A stretch of 16,609 nucleotides of DNA from an uncultured bacterium (lineage in GTDB: Bacteria > Bacillota_A > Clostridia > Oscillospirales > Oscillospiraceae). The DNA is taken from positions 1-16,609 of the forward strand of contig CAMEHJ010000004.1 in the NCBI GenBank assembly GCA_945917385.1, in the 5' to 3' direction. Of the stretch, positions 15,392-16,609 are shown one piece after another; position 1 is the first letter of the stretch, and every line of letters starts with the position of its first letter. The translations under genes and the position numbers were made by a program. The notes under the pieces are model-generated. The model had not been told where the DNA came from. It was given only the letters and a program-made list of their open reading frames with translations, and did no database searches.

Positions 15392-16558
15392 TCAGCCCTG
15401 CCTGGCCAAAAATTCCTTGGTGATGTCCTTGCTGATGACCATCTTCTGTATCTCGTTGGTGCCTTCGAATATCTGATATATCTTAGCGTCTCTGAAGCGC
15501 TTCTCAACGGGATATTCCTTGCTGTAGCCGTAGCCGCCGAGAATCTGGACCGCCTCGGAGCAGACTTTCATGCCGGCGTCGGACGCGAACACCTTTGCCG
15601 CGGAGAAGAGCTTTGCATCGACTATACCCGCGTCGGCGGTCTTGCTTGCCTGCCAGCACATAAGACGGCCTGCCTCAAGCAGCGTGTACATCTCCGCGAG
15701 CTTGAAGCCGACGCCCTGATGCTTACAGATGGGCTTGCCGAAGGACAGCCTCTTCGTCGAGTACTCGGCGGCAATCTCGAAGGCGTACTGCGCATTGCCG
15801 ATGGCACCTGCGCCTGCCGTGGGACGGGTGCGGTTCAGGCACTGGGACATGATCATCATGCCCTCGCCCTCTTTGCCGATGAGCATATCCTTGGGTACGC
15901 GCACATTGTCAAAAATAAGGTCAACCGTGTCGGAGGTGCGGTAGCCCATTTTGTCCTCTTTCTTGCCTATGCTGAGGCCGGGTGCCTTGGCGTCCACATA
16001 GAAAGCGGACACGCCCTTGCCGCGGAGCTCACGGTTGAATGTGGCAAAGACGAGGAACATATCCGCGTGTTCACCGCCGGAGATAAAGGTCTTTGCGCCG
16101 TTAATAACATATGCGTCGCCGTCGTCAACGTAGGTGGTGCGCATACCTGCCGAGTCCGAGCCGGATTCGGCCTCCGTGAGGGCGAAGGCCATTGCGCCGC
16201 CGTTGCAGAGAAGCTCCGTAACGGTCTTTATCTGGTACTCGGTGCCGAAAAGGCGCGCGGGGAGCGAGCCCATGAAGCTGCCGGCAACCGCGCCCGCGAA
16301 TCCCGCGTCGCCGCGGGCAAGCTCTTCCTTGCAGATGGAATAGGTGAAAATATCAAGACCCATTCCGCCGTATTTCTCCGGCAGGATCATCGTGGTAAGA
16401 CCCATTTCATAGGCCTTCTTGTACAGCTCTTCGGGGAAGATGCCCTCTTTCTCGAGCTCTTTGCAGGTGGGGATAATCTCCTCATCGGCAAATGTGTGAA
16501 CCATCTGTCTGAGGTCCTGCTGGTCGGGAGTCAGTAAATCGAAGCTTGTGGTAGACAT
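15392..16558 (-). CDS. acyl-CoA dehydrogenase
   Basis: The 388-residue protein is full length for a short/medium-chain-type acyl-CoA dehydrogenase. FALTEAESGSDSAG (about 125-138) is the flavin/substrate signature, GYRTSDT (205-211) and the RLSFGKPICKHQ block (270-281) contact FAD, and QILGGYGY (338-345) is the C-terminal signature. IFEGTNEIQ places the likely catalytic base at Glu365, as in butyryl-CoA dehydrogenase. It interconverts an acyl-CoA and its 2,3-enoyl-CoA and exchanges electrons with EtfBA, encoded in the same locus. CaiA is a functional analogue by context. ATG 16558 has AAAGGAG seven bases upstream. The 51 bases beyond it are AT-rich and probably contain a promoter, but no hexamer pair is strong enough to call. 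Confidence 0.94.
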   Translation of the reverse strand: MSTTSFDLLTPDQQDLRQMVHTFADEEIIPTCKELEKEGIFPEELYKKAYEMGLTTMILPEKYGGMGLDIFTYSICKEELARGDAGFAGAVAGSFMGSLPARLFGTEYQIKTVTELLCNGGAMAFALTEAESGSDSAGMRTTYVDDGDAYVINGAKTFISGGEHADMFLVFATFNRELRGKGVSAFYVDAKAPGLSIGKKEDKMGYRTSDTVDLIFDNVRVPKDMLIGKEGEGMMIMSQCLNRTRPTAGAGAIGNAQYAFEIAAEYSTKRLSFGKPICKHQGVGFKLAEMYTLLEAGRLMCWQASKTADAGIVDAKLFSAAKVFASDAGMKVCSEAVQILGGYGYSKEYPVEKRFRDAKIYQIFEGTNEIQKMVISKDITKEFLARQG

Positions 16559-16609
16559 TTGTTTTCTCCTTTCTTATATCTTATAGATACATATTAGTTC
16601 ATTTAACGC

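Noticed and set aside
15332..16537. Plus-strand frame of 401 codons opposite the acyl-CoA dehydrogenase
   Set aside because: The minus-strand dehydrogenase has all family motifs and a ribosome site; the plus frame is an antisense shadow produced by GC-rich codon use.

Overview
The window looks like a chromosomal segment from a GC-rich anaerobic Clostridia species, probably an Oscillospiraceae-type gut bacterium. This is inferred from the gene families, the strong purine-rich ribosome binding sites (AAGGAG/GGAGG type), TATAAT-type promoters and ATGA gene overlaps. The standard code is in use, because several intact genes end in TGA. Thirteen protein genes or gene remnants can be supported, plus a short partial reading frame at the left edge. 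Nearly all lie on the minus strand; only the CoA-transferase and the edge fragment are on the plus strand.

Left part (1-4933). After an unidentified plus-strand C-terminal fragment there is a minus-strand operon, read right to left: a HI0933/BaiN-type flavoprotein, a COG2509-type FAD oxidoreductase overlapping it by ATGA, and xanthine phosphoribosyltransferase (xpt). A clear promoter precedes the first gene. Next comes a membrane-anchored protein with TPR-like repeats and a C-terminal region resembling an alpha/beta-hydrolase. It is divergently transcribed from the CoA-transferase.

Right part (5119-16558). This is a coherent CoA-thioester redox locus: a family III CoA-transferase (plus strand); then, on the minus strand, a metallo-beta-lactamase-fold hydrolase, two adjacent DUF1847 proteins, EtfA, EtfB, an AMP-forming acyl-CoA ligase, two SLC13/DASS-like carboxylate transporters and an acyl-CoA dehydrogenase. 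The combination of ligase, CoA-transferase, acyl-CoA dehydrogenase, EtfBA and transporter has the logic of the carnitine cai/fix system. It also resembles the aryl-acrylate reduction systems of clostridia. A hydratase, thiolase and BCCT transporter are absent, SLC13 carriers are used, and DUF1847 and MBL proteins are added. The simplest reading is a two-electron interconversion of an acyl-CoA and an enoyl-CoA. A ligase would prime the cycle and a CoA-transferase would recycle CoA between substrate and product. The substrate cannot be read from the sequence.

Oddities. The second transporter is interrupted by an in-frame TGA with 71 further well-conserved codons behind it, and it starts with a poorly supported TTG. 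The 260-bp gap between the two transporters holds three perfect hairpins and looks like a structured, possibly dispersed, repeat. A 17-bp stem hairpin separates the convergent CoA-transferase and MBL genes. No tRNA, rRNA, CRISPR array, insertion sequence or phage gene was recognised.
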